Shown: positions 36,442 through 45,374 of the stretch, in pieces
Layout: each line of letters begins with the position of its first letter
Position numbering within the stretch: position 1 is the first letter of the stretch
Assembly (NCBI GenBank): GCA_000146855.1
Contig: GL405246.1
Location: 1,120,342-1,184,341 of the forward strand
From: [Eubacterium] yurii subsp. margaretiae ATCC 43715
Lineage (GTDB): Bacteria; Bacillota; Clostridia; Peptostreptococcales; Filifactoraceae
DNA length: 64,000 nucleotides
Reading direction: 5' to 3'
Translations under genes and position numbers: made by a program
The notes under the pieces: generated by a model
Database searches by the model: none
What the model was told of the DNA's origin: nothing
What the model saw: the letters and a program-made list of their open reading frames with translations, nothing else

Positions 36442-37682
36442 TGAAAAGATATGTTGCTATAACAGGTATGGGAGCTGTATCACCAATAGGTAACAGTTTG
36501 GAAGAGATTTCTAAAAGTTTGCAAAATGGGCAAAATGGAATAGACTTTATCAAAGCTTATGATACTTCTAATCAACAGGCAAAACTTGCAGGAGAAATTA
36601 AAAATCTCAAGATTGAAGACTATATAGATAAAAAGACGATGAGAAGAATGGACAGAGTTAATCAACTTGGATTAATTGCTGGAATAATGGCTATAAACGA
36701 TAGCGGTATCAATCTTGAAGAAGTAGATAAAGATAAGTTTGGTACTATAATTTCATCTGGAATAGGTGGACTTGACACTATACAAAAAGAAGTTGAAAAG
36801 GGTAAAGAAAAAGGATATGACAACATATCTCCGTTTTTTGTACCTATGTCAATAACAAATATGTCAGCGTCATATATAGCTATGAAATACAATTTACATG
36901 GTATATGTAATTGCCCTGTTACAGCTTGTGCAGGTGGAACAATGGCTATAGGAGAAGCTCTAAGACTTATAAGACATGGATATTTGGATTATGCACTTGC
37001 AGGAGGCAGTGAGTCTTGTATAACTCCACTGGGGCTTGGTGGATTTACTGCTATGAAAGCATTGAGTTTCAGTGATGATCCCAATAGAGCGAGCATACCT
37101 TTTGACAAGGAAAGAAGTGGATTTGTAATGGGTGAAGGTGCTGGAGTTCTTATGTTGGAAGATCTTGAACATGCAAAAAATAGGAGTGCCAAAATTTATG
37201 CAATTCTTGATGGATATGGAACAACTTGCGATGCTTACCATATTACTTCACCGAACGAAGAGGGTAAGTTTGCTCAAAAATCGATGGAAAATGCCATAAA
37301 AGATTCAGGAATAGACAAGGATAAGATCGTTTATATCAATGCACATGGTACATCTACAAAGTTAAATGATATGTGCGAAACAAAGGCAATCAAAAATCTT
37401 TTCGGTGAAAAGGCTTACGAGATTTTTGTAAGTTCTACAAAATCAATGACAGGTCATTTACTTGGTGCAAGTGGAGCAATTGAGGCTATAATTACTGTAC
37501 TTTCAATGAAAAATAGCTTTATACCTCCAACAATCAACTACAAGGTAAAGGATGAAGATTGCGATTTGAATATTGTACCTAATGTTGGAATAAAACATAA
37601 GATAGATTATGCGATTAGCAATTCTTTCGGATTCGGTGGTCATAATGGTAGTATCTTATTTAGAAGTTTAGAGACACTTTAA
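36441..37682 (+). CDS. fabF: Beta-ketoacyl-ACP synthase II
   Basis: Elongating condensing enzyme, 413 residues. Catalytic Cys163 in TACAGGTMAIGEA, His in NAHGTST and in TKSMTGHLLGASG, with the closing NSFGFGGHNGS. N-terminus VAITGMGAVSPIGN is standard. Starts at the last base of fabG and is coupled to it. No accB follows, unlike the common clostridial fabF-accB-fabZ-accC order. Confidence 0.96.
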   Translation: MKRYVAITGMGAVSPIGNSLEEISKSLQNGQNGIDFIKAYDTSNQQAKLAGEIKNLKIEDYIDKKTMRRMDRVNQLGLIAGIMAINDSGINLEEVDKDKFGTIISSGIGGLDTIQKEVEKGKEKGYDNISPFFVPMSITNMSASYIAMKYNLHGICNCPVTACAGGTMAIGEALRLIRHGYLDYALAGGSESCITPLGLGGFTAMKALSFSDDPNRASIPFDKERSGFVMGEGAGVLMLEDLEHAKNRSAKIYAILDGYGTTCDAYHITSPNEEGKFAQKSMENAIKDSGIDKDKIVYINAHGTSTKLNDMCETKAIKNLFGEKAYEIFVSSTKSMTGHLLGASGAIEAIITVLSMKNSFIPPTINYKVKDEDCDLNIVPNVGIKHKIDYAISNSFGFGGHNGSILFRSLETL

Positions 37683-37695
37683 AGGAGAGTTAAGT

Positions 37696-38121
37696 ATGCA
37701 GCTTGATATAAATGAGATAAAATTAATTCTTCCACATAGATACCCATTTTTATTAATTGATAAAGTGATTGATTTTGAAAGCGGAAAGTTTGCCATAGCT
37801 CAAAAAATGGTAAGTGTAAACGAAGAGTATTTTAACGGGCACTTTCCAAATTATCCTGTAATGCCTGGAGTTCTTATTCTTGAAGGAATGGCACAGACAG
37901 GTGCTGTTGCTATACTGTCATTAGATGAAAATAAGGGCAAGATTGCACTTTTTGCCGGAGCTGACAAAGTAAGATTCAAAAGACAGGTAAAACCTGGAGA
38001 TGTTATTACATTTGAGTGTGAACTCTTGGAGCAAAAAGGAGTTTTTGGAATAGGAAAAGCAAAAGCAACTGTAAATGATAAGGTTGTTTGTCAAGCAGAA
38101 CTTAAGTTTGTGATAAATTAA
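37696..38121 (+). CDS. fabZ: 3-hydroxyacyl-ACP dehydratase FabZ
   Basis: 141-residue hot-dog dehydratase. The conserved HRYPFLLIDKVID start, active-site His in GHFPNYPVMPGV and Glu in LEGMAQTGA are present, and PGD of VKPGDVITFEC follows. AAGGAGAG precedes ATG 37696. It is the last biosynthetic gene before a terminator-like hairpin. With no FabA, FabM or second FabZ in the window, double-bond formation needs another enzyme. Confidence 0.96.
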   Translation: MQLDINEIKLILPHRYPFLLIDKVIDFESGKFAIAQKMVSVNEEYFNGHFPNYPVMPGVLILEGMAQTGAVAILSLDENKGKIALFAGADKVRFKRQVKPGDVITFECELLEQKGVFGIGKAKATVNDKVVCQAELKFVIN

Positions 38122-38153
38122 TACTGCTTTTTTACAATATTTGTGATAAGTGT

Positions 38154-38193
38154 AAAGGTCGGATAGATTTTTTTATTGATAATCCGACTTTTT
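38154..38193 (+). terminator. Terminator between fabZ and the MarR gene
   Basis: GTCGGAT / ATCCGAC stem extended by A-G/T pairing, 17-base T-rich loop, followed by TTTTT. It separates the regulator from the biosynthetic genes, so readthrough or its own promoter is needed to express it. Confidence 0.75.
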
Positions 38194-38230
38194 CACTATC
38201 GTAATATACAGTTATAAAGGGAGGTAAGTC

Positions 38231-38716
38231 TTGGCTATTAATGAGAATGCCGTATTAGTAGATTTATTTAACGAAGTATATGATAAGTTCAAAATGAAAT
38301 TTTATAAAAATATATTCAAAAGATTTGAGGATAGAAGTCCTACTTTAACAGTTCTTGAACTTTTTTGTGTTGAGATAATTTATGCCTTAAGAAGACCTAC
38401 AATCTCTCAACTTACAGAATTTATGGAAACATCTCAACCTAATACAGCATATAGGGTGGCGTCACTGGTTAAAAAAGGATATGTAAAAAAAGTTCAATCA
38501 ACTGATGATAAGAGAGAATTTTACCTTGAAGTAACGGATAAATACTATGGATATAGCGATATAAAAGAACAGTATATCAATGTAGTTATAGAAAGATTGA
38601 GAAACCAAAGTTCAAGGCAAGAAATTGAACATTTTGAGAGATTGCTCAGAATGATGACAAATGAACTTATGACTGAAATAACAGACGAAATGAAAAAAAG
38701 TACAAAGTCTTTATAA
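38231..38716 (+). CDS. MarR-family transcriptional regulator, FabT-like
   Basis: 161 residues with a winged helix-turn-helix: RRPTISQLTEFMETSQPNTAYRVASLVKKGYVKKVQSTDDKRE covers recognition helix and wing. TTG start at 38231 with a strong GGGAGG six bases upstream. Position after the fab genes suggests control of fatty-acid synthesis as FabT does in streptococci, where the regulator comes first and uses acyl-ACP as corepressor. Here it is last and behind a terminator. No matching palindrome was found by eye at the acpP promoter, so the target is inferred from position only. Confidence 0.8.
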   Translation: MAINENAVLVDLFNEVYDKFKMKFYKNIFKRFEDRSPTLTVLELFCVEIIYALRRPTISQLTEFMETSQPNTAYRVASLVKKGYVKKVQSTDDKREFYLEVTDKYYGYSDIKEQYINVVIERLRNQSSRQEIEHFERLLRMMTNELMTEITDEMKKSTKSL

Positions 38717-39422
38717 TTTTATAAAAAATACGATAAATTTGTGAATTTAATAAAATATAATTTGAAAAAAGTTTTATTTAGTGGTAAAATATAAATGCGA
38801 AGTGTTAGCTCTAATTAGATTTATTTACGTTATTTTTTATATTTTATTTTTTTTCAACTAAAATTATACTTTTTATTGTATAAAAAAATCGAAATTTCAT
38901 CTATGAATTATCTTAATTTTTATCTGTAAAAATTTTATTTTCATATAAATTACATATTTGAATTTTCAATTTCATTTTAGCAATTCTTATTCAAAATTAT
39001 ATTTATTTTATTCACCATTTCTTGATGGTCTTTTAATAATAATGAATTTATTATGAAGGTTTTAATTATTTTATAAATTTTTGACTTTAAATGATATATT
39101 CTTTAAATATGTTATAATAAGTAACATTTATATGTCAGGCAAATATGATACAAAATTATTTACTATAGTTTATAAAATATGAAAAAATTTAGTTTAAATG
39201 ACTGTATTCAATGGTGATATTTATTAATAATAAAATGATTGAAAATTATTATATATTATAAAATTTCATTTATGGCATAAACAGTTAAAATAATAATTTG
39301 TTCTAATTTTTCTATTGCTTGAAAGAAGAGTTAGAATAAATGTTTGAAAAAGTTTAATCATTCTATGCTAAAATTAGTTAAAAAATTTAATTAAAAAGAA
39401 AAAGAATGAAATAGAGGATGTT
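38717..39422. other. 706-base AT-rich gap before trmK
   Basis: The longest non-coding stretch in the window. It has no long open frame on either strand, no tRNA-like fold that I can see and many short A/T runs. A likely trmK promoter is TTGAAA followed by extended -10 TATGCTAAAAT near 39343-39374. In relatives this place upstream of trmK often holds dnaG-rpoD; those genes are absent and I see no remnant of them. Confidence 0.5.
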
Positions 39423-40133
39423 ATGATAAGCAAAAGATTACAATATATAGTAGATATCGTCACTTATTTTGATACTGTAGCTGATATAGGTTGTGATCAT
39501 GGGTATGTTTGTTTTGAGCTTATCAAAAAAAATAAGGTTAAAAAAGCTATAGCATCTGATGTATCCTATCCTTCACTGAAAAAAACAATAGATTTTGTTA
39601 AGTTAAATAATATTGAAGACAGAATTGAAAGCAGAGTGGGAGACGGTCTTGATGTGCTTAAGACTGATGAAGTTGATGCTGTGATTATAGCCGGTATGGG
39701 CGGAGTACTAATATCAGAGATTCTTAAAAAGAATTATGAATTAAAATTTAAAGAAAAAAATCCGGTTTTAATTTTACAACCGGTTCAACAAGCCAAAGAT
39801 TTGAGATATTACTTATATGAGAATCAGTTTGAAATAATAGATGAAGACATAATATTAGATATGGGAAAATACTATAATGTAATAGTTGCTAAAAAAATTA
39901 AAGAAGTATCTAATACTTATAAGATGGTTCAAAAGTGTAAAGATGTCTATATGGAGTATGGCATCTTAAATATTGCAAAAAAAAATATATTGTTAAAAGA
40001 AATTTTAGAAGAAAAGATTAAAGGTTCTAAGAAATTGTTAAATTACATGGAACAAAAACATGTAAAAAAAAGCGAACTTAATATATTGTATCAAAAAATC
40101 AAAGAAATGGGGGAAGTGTATGAAACTTTGTGA
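39423..40133 (+). CDS. trmK: tRNA (adenine(22)-N1)-methyltransferase
   Basis: Methylates A22 of tRNA. 236 residues: SKRLQYIVDIV start, SAM motif I VADIGCDHGYV (residues 19-29), VGDGLDVL, the catalytic-loop signature IIAGMGGVLISEIL, and a C-terminal coiled coil (about 175-230). AGAGGATGTT precedes ATG 39423. Overlaps the Nif3-like gene by 14 bases; the trmK-nif3 pair is very widely conserved in Gram-positives. Confidence 0.94.
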   Translation: MISKRLQYIVDIVTYFDTVADIGCDHGYVCFELIKKNKVKKAIASDVSYPSLKKTIDFVKLNNIEDRIESRVGDGLDVLKTDEVDAVIIAGMGGVLISEILKKNYELKFKEKNPVLILQPVQQAKDLRYYLYENQFEIIDEDIILDMGKYYNVIVAKKIKEVSNTYKMVQKCKDVYMEYGILNIAKKNILLKEILEEKIKGSKKLLNYMEQKHVKKSELNILYQKIKEMGEVYETL

Positions 40134-40911
40134 TTTGAAGGATAAACTTGATAATCTTTTAAATATACAACTGGCGTGTGATTGGGATAATGTCGGACTT
40201 TGTATTGGAAGTTTGGATGAAGACATACACGCTATTACTATTTCTTTGGAGTTATGCGATGAAGTTATAGATGATGCAATTAAGAATAACTCTAATATGA
40301 TAATTCTTCATCATCCACTTATTTTTTCAGGTATAAAAAATATAGTCGACGATAATCATAAGCAAAAGATGATAATTAGATTGATAAGAAATGATATAGC
40401 ATTGTATGTAGCTCATACCAATTTTGACATAATTGAAGGTGGATTAAACGACTATATAATAAATTTATTTTCAGTTAAAAAAGTACAACCTCTGACGGAT
40501 GAATACGATATTAATACCTTGGGGAGAGTAGGAATATTGAAAACACCTATGTCCCTGAAAGATTTGGTATATCATGTTCAGGAAAAGTTAAATGCTAAAA
40601 ATATAAGAATAATAAGTAAAGAAAATAAGATTATAAGGAATATAGCTCTGGTTACAGGTTCAGGAGATGAATTTACAGATATAGCATTGCAAAAAGCGGA
40701 TGTATTTATTACAGGGGACACTAAATATCATTTTGCTCAGGACTCCTATCAAAAAGGAGATTGTATTATTGATGCAGGTCATTACGATACGGAGAAATTT
40801 TTCCCTGATGCTATGAAAAAGTTCCTTAAAGATAAATTGGACAATATAGATATTCATATTTCTAATAAACTTAAAACCCCATTTAACTATGTGGAGGACT
40901 ATTATGAATAG
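40120..40911 (+). CDS. Nif3-like dinuclear metal-centre protein
   Basis: 263 residues, NIF3/YqfO family (DUF34), sometimes annotated GTP cyclohydrolase 1 type 2. Metal ligands are visible in IILHHPLIF, VAHTNFD and the C-terminal DAGHYDTEKF. It lacks the central PII-like insertion of Bacillus YqfO, so it is the short form. GGGGGAAG precedes the ATG. Biochemical function is not settled for the family. Coupled to trmK upstream and followed by the zinc-ribbon protein. Confidence 0.88.
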   Translation: MKLCDLKDKLDNLLNIQLACDWDNVGLCIGSLDEDIHAITISLELCDEVIDDAIKNNSNMIILHHPLIFSGIKNIVDDNHKQKMIIRLIRNDIALYVAHTNFDIIEGGLNDYIINLFSVKKVQPLTDEYDINTLGRVGILKTPMSLKDLVYHVQEKLNAKNIRIISKENKIIRNIALVTGSGDEFTDIALQKADVFITGDTKYHFAQDSYQKGDCIIDAGHYDTEKFFPDAMKKFLKDKLDNIDIHISNKLKTPFNYVEDYYE

Positions 40912-41626
40912 TGGAATAATACGGATACAAAAGGGATATTTGTTAATAGAAAAGGCGAAAGATACCATTAAATCACTATATGAAACTCAGGAGATAAAAT
41001 TTGACAAGGATCAGCTATCTCTTATGAGAGAAAAAGAAGAACTTATAAACAATGATATAAATGATGTTAAAAACAAAGTTTTTGAATATGAAGAAGAAAT
41101 TCAAAAAATAGAAAAAGAAATTGCAAGTATAATAAAAAAATCATTTAATAATCAAAAAAGAGATCCAAAGAAAGTTTTGGAAATAAAGAGTAGAAAAGAA
41201 GATTTGGAAGAAAAAAAATCCGAATTCAAAAGAGAAATTATGGTATTGTTCTTACAAATGGACGCACTTAAAGAACAAATGCAAAATCACAAACTAATGT
41301 ACAATGACATGGAAAAGAAATTATTACAGAAGATGTCAAAACAGAATAAGATAATAGTAAAATACGAAGATAAGATTACAGAGATGGAAAAGAAAATAAG
41401 AAAGATAAGACGTGATATAGATTCGAAGGTATTGACATTGTATGATAAAAAAAGGCAAAAGAATATAATAGTAATGTCTAAGGTTACAGATGGGAAATGT
41501 GGTCAATGTGGTTTTAAACTTAGTGAAGAACTTATAGAAGAAGCATCAAAGAAGAAAATAGTTGAGTGTCCATCATGTGCCAGAATACTCTATACAGAAG
41601 AAGATATTGAGGAGAATATAGATTAA
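40904..41626 (+). CDS. Coiled-coil protein with C-terminal zinc ribbon (COG1579-like)
   Basis: 240 residues. A long charged coiled coil (about 15-190, heptad-like Lys/Glu runs) leads to a C4 zinc ribbon with CGQCGFKL and CPSCARILY. I recognise the COG1579 family, whose role is unclear, possibly binding nucleic acid. ATG 40904 is six bases after GGAGG; an in-frame GTG at 40889 lies upstream of that site. It overlaps both neighbours slightly, so it is translated as part of the trmK operon. Confidence 0.85.
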   Translation: MNSGIIRIQKGYLLIEKAKDTIKSLYETQEIKFDKDQLSLMREKEELINNDINDVKNKVFEYEEEIQKIEKEIASIIKKSFNNQKRDPKKVLEIKSRKEDLEEKKSEFKREIMVLFLQMDALKEQMQNHKLMYNDMEKKLLQKMSKQNKIIVKYEDKITEMEKKIRKIRRDIDSKVLTLYDKKRQKNIIVMSKVTDGKCGQCGFKLSEELIEEASKKKIVECPSCARILYTEEDIEENID

Positions 41627-42756
41627 TGTACAACTTAGTAGCACCATGTCTGTTCGGACTTGAAAAGACAGTATCTTATGAACTGAAAAACTTGGGAGCA
41701 ACTGATATTAAGATAACAGATGGAAGAGTGCATTTTAAAGGTGACGATGATACTATTGTAAAGGCAAATATCTGTTTGAGAACTGCACAAAGAGTGATGA
41801 TAGAACTTGGAAAGTTTAAGGCAAGTACCTTTGAAGAACTATTTCAAGGGATAAAATCCATCAATTATTCCAAATATTTAAAAAAAGATTATAAGTTTAC
41901 AATTGCAAAAGCAAAATCTGTAAGTTCAAAACTGACGTCAATTCCTACAATTCAGTCAATTGCCAAAAAAGCAATGGTAGAAAGATTGAAGTTATTATTT
42001 GATACAGACATACTACCTGAATCTTCAAGTATTGAAGTAGCTTTTAATATTTTGATACAAAAAGATGTAGCTTCACTTTATATAGATACTACCGGTGCTT
42101 CAATGCATAAGAGGGGGTATAGAGAAAAAACAGTACTTGCGCCTATTAGAGAAACAATAGCTGCATTTATGGTAATGGCAACTCCATGGAATGAACAAAG
42201 GGCGTTTTATGATATTACATGCGGATCAGGTACTATACCTATTGAAGCGGCACTTATTGCTGCTAATATACAAGCAGGAATCAACAGAGATTTCTTAGGA
42301 GAGAGTTTGCCTTTTATTGATAAGAATCTATGGAAAAAATATAGATCTTATTATATTTCTCAAGAAAAGGACATAGAGTTTAAGGTAAATGGCTTTGATA
42401 TAGACGGCGAAGCAATTGAAATTGCAAGAGAAAATGCTAAAATAGCCTGTGTTGATGCATTTACAAACTTTGAAAGAAAATCTGTTTCAGAACTAAATAT
42501 AACAGAAAAAAATGGATTTATTTTTTCAAATCCTCCTTATGGAGTAAGAATAGGTGAGGAAAAGGAAATAGAGAGTTTATATAATGATATGAGAAAACTG
42601 TTTTCTAAGCTTGATAACTACTCTTACTACCTTATCACTACCGATGAAGAAATTGGAACTAAGATTGGCATTAATTTTCAAAAAAATAGAAAAATATACA
42701 ACGGAAAGATAAAAACTCATTTCTACCAGTATTTAGCACCAAAACCAAAGATATAA
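41626..42756 (+). CDS. THUMP-domain RNA methyltransferase (RlmL/YpsC-like)
   Basis: 376 residues. N-terminal THUMP domain (about 1-160, including CLFGLEKTVSYELKNLGA) binds RNA; the C-terminal Rossmann methyltransferase has FYDITCGSGTIPIEAAL (motif I) and the N6/N2-type catalytic motif SNPPYGVRIGEE. Bacterial members make m2G in 23S rRNA (m2G2445 in E. coli). Starts on the last base of the previous gene's stop (TAATG). Ends at a strong terminator. Confidence 0.9.
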   Translation: MYNLVAPCLFGLEKTVSYELKNLGATDIKITDGRVHFKGDDDTIVKANICLRTAQRVMIELGKFKASTFEELFQGIKSINYSKYLKKDYKFTIAKAKSVSSKLTSIPTIQSIAKKAMVERLKLLFDTDILPESSSIEVAFNILIQKDVASLYIDTTGASMHKRGYREKTVLAPIRETIAAFMVMATPWNEQRAFYDITCGSGTIPIEAALIAANIQAGINRDFLGESLPFIDKNLWKKYRSYYISQEKDIEFKVNGFDIDGEAIEIARENAKIACVDAFTNFERKSVSELNITEKNGFIFSNPPYGVRIGEEKEIESLYNDMRKLFSKLDNYSYYLITTDEEIGTKIGINFQKNRKIYNGKIKTHFYQYLAPKPKI

Positions 42757-42762
42757 AGTTAT

Positions 42763-42792
42763 AAAAGGCTCCTCTTATTGGGAGCCTTTATT
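42763..42792. terminator. Bidirectional terminator between convergent genes
   Basis: AAAGGCTCC / GGGAGCCTTT hairpin with A-rich 5' and T-rich 3' flanks. Confidence 0.92.
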
Positions 42793-42801
42793 ATCTATTA
42801 A

Positions 42802-43479
42802 TTAGAGTCTTTTTTTCAACCTTTTTTCCAAATCAGTTCTTGAAAGCCATATCTGAGCATTACATTTTGTACATTCAAGTTTTATATCCATGCCTATTCT
42901 TTTAATATCAAATATATTGCAACCACAAGGATGTGACTTTCTAAGTTCTACCTTATCATTTACCCAAAAAGGTATAATCAACTTTTCGTAAGCTTGTCGT
43001 TCTTCTCCACTTTCCAAAAAGATGACTCCACATTTTTTGTATCTTCTCTTTTTAAGGACGGACTTAAGTGGAAGGTTCATATTATGAGTATCAATTCTTA
43101 TGGAACGAATATTTTTTTCTTTAGCAAGATTTTCAGCAAAGTCAAAAAGTAGCTTAGAGAGATTATTCCCCCTATATTTATCAGACAATGCCAATCTATG
43201 GATTGTCATATAGTCAAAGTCGCTTTCCCATTTCCCGTTTTTTATTACTTCATAGCACTTTTCTTTTTCAAGAGATATATACATATATCCTGCAATGTTT
43301 TCGTCATCTTCAAGTACATAAGATGATGATGAATTAATATCTTCAATTACCAAATCTTCGCTTGGATATTCATCACCTTGCCATTGATCGGAACCGTAGC
43401 TTGCAATAAATTTTTTGGCTTCATCAAATAGACTCATTATCTTTTCTATATCTTTATTATCAGACAGTCGTATTTGCAT
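42802..43479 (-). CDS. GNAT acetyltransferase fused to a DUF951 domain
   Basis: 225 residues. Residues 1-165 form a GNAT N-acyltransferase (acetyl-CoA-binding turn RLALSDKYRGNNLSKLLFDFA near 95-115, then a strand IRIDTHNMN). Residues ~172-225 match DUF951: VELRKSHPCGCN, then IKRIGMDIKLECTKCNAQIWLSR, ending in a basic Lys/Arg tail. DUF951 is usually a separate protein of about 65 residues encoded by ychF or parB. The two halves are in one frame with no stop or start between. The joint may bring the acetyltransferase to a nucleic-acid or ribosome partner; that is conjecture. Confidence 0.8.
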   Translation of the reverse strand: MQIRLSDNKDIEKIMSLFDEAKKFIASYGSDQWQGDEYPSEDLVIEDINSSSSYVLEDDENIAGYMYISLEKEKCYEVIKNGKWESDFDYMTIHRLALSDKYRGNNLSKLLFDFAENLAKEKNIRSIRIDTHNMNLPLKSVLKKRRYKKCGVIFLESGEERQAYEKLIIPFWVNDKVELRKSHPCGCNIFDIKRIGMDIKLECTKCNAQIWLSRTDLEKRLKKRL

Positions 43480-43555
43480 TTTTTCTCCTTGTTACTATTA
43501 CTATATATTATTTATAAAGTCATACATTCATATTTTTAAAGTATTATACTGTAGT

Positions 43556-43801
43556 TTAAACTACAAATTTTTCTCCAAGGTATCTCCTTATGTCGTACTT
43601 GCTTGAATTTGGTGTTATTTCTATTACGGTGTCAGTTTCCTGATTTACAATGACAATTACTGTGTCTTCATCTGATTTAAATGTTTTCAAAACTGTAGCT
43701 TCAAGTATAGGTCTTTTTTGTATCTTATTTTTCTTTGTCTTCTCGTAGTCTTTGACAAAGTAACTTCCTTTTAATGTCAAAATTTTAGTGTAGATATTCA
43801 T
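43556..43801 (-). CDS. Small hypothetical protein
   Basis: 81 residues, mixed basic/acidic, no membrane segment, no known motif. A strand-rich C-terminal half (TVIVIVNQETDTVIEIT) and TTTTAGGAGTAATCT-like site upstream (AGGAGTAATCT on the minus strand) support it as a real gene. It lies alone upstream of the GNAT-DUF951 gene on the same strand (76-base gap) and may share its transcript. I do not recognise the family. Confidence 0.6.
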   Translation of the reverse strand: MNIYTKILTLKGSYFVKDYEKTKKNKIQKRPILEATVLKTFKSDEDTVIVIVNQETDTVIEITPNSSKYDIRRYLGEKFVV

Positions 43802-43936
43802 AGATTACTCCTAAGATATATAGGTAATTTAAAATTTTATTTTCACCTATATAATATCATAAAGTATTGTGAAATTTCAATAACTCTTTTTATAAATATT
43901 AGCTGAAACAGTAGCTTATAATGTATAGAATCAAAT

Positions 43937-43965
43937 TTGACAAATTAATAAAATTGTGATAGAAT
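43937..43965 (+). promoter_or_regulatory. pyr operon promoter
   Basis: TTGACA, 17-base spacer, TAGAAT. Transcription would start near 43972, leaving a leader of about 48 bases, too short for a PyrR-type terminator/antiterminator. Confidence 0.75.
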
Positions 43966-44019
43966 TTCGAAGATTTGAGATAAAGTAATTTGTAATATCT
44001 TTTTCAAAGGAGCACTTTT

Positions 44020-45366
44020 ATGAAAACATTGCTTAAAAATGGAAATATATTTACTTCTAACGGTTTTGTTTGTGCTGATATTATTATTGAAAATTCTGTT
44101 GCAAAGCTATCTGAAAATGATAGTTCGTTTTTGTCTTTTGATGAAATTATTGATTGTACAAATTTATATATAACACCCGGTTTTACAGATGTGCATGTGC
44201 ATTTTCGTGAACCGGGCTTTTTTTATAAGGAAAGTATAAAAACAGGATCAATGGCTGCTGCAAGAGGTGGTTATGTCAATGTATGCACAATGCCAAACCT
44301 AAATCCTGTCCCTTCTGACTTGGAAAGCTTAAAAATTCAGCTTGAGTTGATAAAGGATACTTCATGTGTCAACATAATTCCTTATGGTACGATTACAAGA
44401 AAAGGAAATGGAAAAAGTGAACTTTCACATATGGAAGACCTTGCAGATTTCACAATTGCATACACAGATGACGGTAAGGGAGTACAGACTCAAGAATTGA
44501 TGCTTGAAGCTATGGAAGAGGCAAGAAAATTAGATAAGATAATAGTTGCACATTGTGAAGATGAGACCTTACTAAAAGGTGGATATATACACGATGGTCA
44601 ATATGCCAAGACTCATAATCACAAGGGGATTTGTAGCGAAAGTGAATGGATACAGGTAAAAAGAGATGTAGAACTTGCACAAAAGCTTGGAACTAAATAT
44701 CATGTATGCCATGTTTCTACCAAAGAAAGCGTAGAGATAATAAGAAATGCGAAGAAAATGGGAGTAGATGTGACTTGTGAGACAGCTCCACATTATCTTA
44801 TACTTACAGATGAAGATTTAAAAGAAGAAGGTAGGTTCAAGATGAATCCGCCTTTAAGGGGTGTATCTGACAGAGAGGAACTGATAAGAGGCATAAAAGA
44901 TGGAACTATAGACATGATAGCTACAGATCATGCACCACATAGTTTGGAAGAAAAGTCAAAAGGTTTGGAAAAAAGTCCATTTGGTATAGTAGGATTGGAA
45001 ATTGCATTTTCCCTGATGTATACACATTTGGTGGAAAAAAATATAATATCTCTTGAAAAACTATTGGAACTTATGTGTATTAATCCAATGAAAAGATTTG
45101 AAATAGATAAGTATATAAGTATTCAAAGACAACTTTTTGAAAATAATTTTGACTTTAAGAAAAAATATATTCCTCAAAGAGATGAAAACTATTATATTCA
45201 TGACAATATGAATGCAAATTTTAATATCATAGATTTAAACAAGGAGTATATCGTAGATACAGATACATTTCTTTCAAAAGGAAAGGCTACTCCTTTTGAA
45301 GGGGAAAAACTAAGAGGAAAGGTAGTAAGGACAATATTAAATGGGAAGACTATTTGGAATGATTAG
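44020..45366 (+). CDS. pyrC: Dihydroorotase
   Basis: Closes carbamoyl-aspartate to dihydroorotate. 448 residues, type I amidohydrolase. Zinc ligands in DVHVHFREPG (near residue 58), HCEDETL, CHVSTKES and TDHAPH; the shared-metal Lys found in many is replaced or shifted, as in several class I enzymes. Slightly longer than usual because of an insertion at about 370-400. AAGGAG precedes ATG 44020. First gene of the pyr operon. Confidence 0.94.
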   Translation: MKTLLKNGNIFTSNGFVCADIIIENSVAKLSENDSSFLSFDEIIDCTNLYITPGFTDVHVHFREPGFFYKESIKTGSMAAARGGYVNVCTMPNLNPVPSDLESLKIQLELIKDTSCVNIIPYGTITRKGNGKSELSHMEDLADFTIAYTDDGKGVQTQELMLEAMEEARKLDKIIVAHCEDETLLKGGYIHDGQYAKTHNHKGICSESEWIQVKRDVELAQKLGTKYHVCHVSTKESVEIIRNAKKMGVDVTCETAPHYLILTDEDLKEEGRFKMNPPLRGVSDREELIRGIKDGTIDMIATDHAPHSLEEKSKGLEKSPFGIVGLEIAFSLMYTHLVEKNIISLEKLLELMCINPMKRFEIDKYISIQRQLFENNFDFKKKYIPQRDENYYIHDNMNANFNIIDLNKEYIVDTDTFLSKGKATPFEGEKLRGKVVRTILNGKTIWND

Positions 45367-45374
45367 GAGAAGAT

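Noticed and set aside
43972..44019. PyrR-type attenuator before pyrC
   Set aside because: The leader from the well-formed promoter is too short and holds only a small hairpin.
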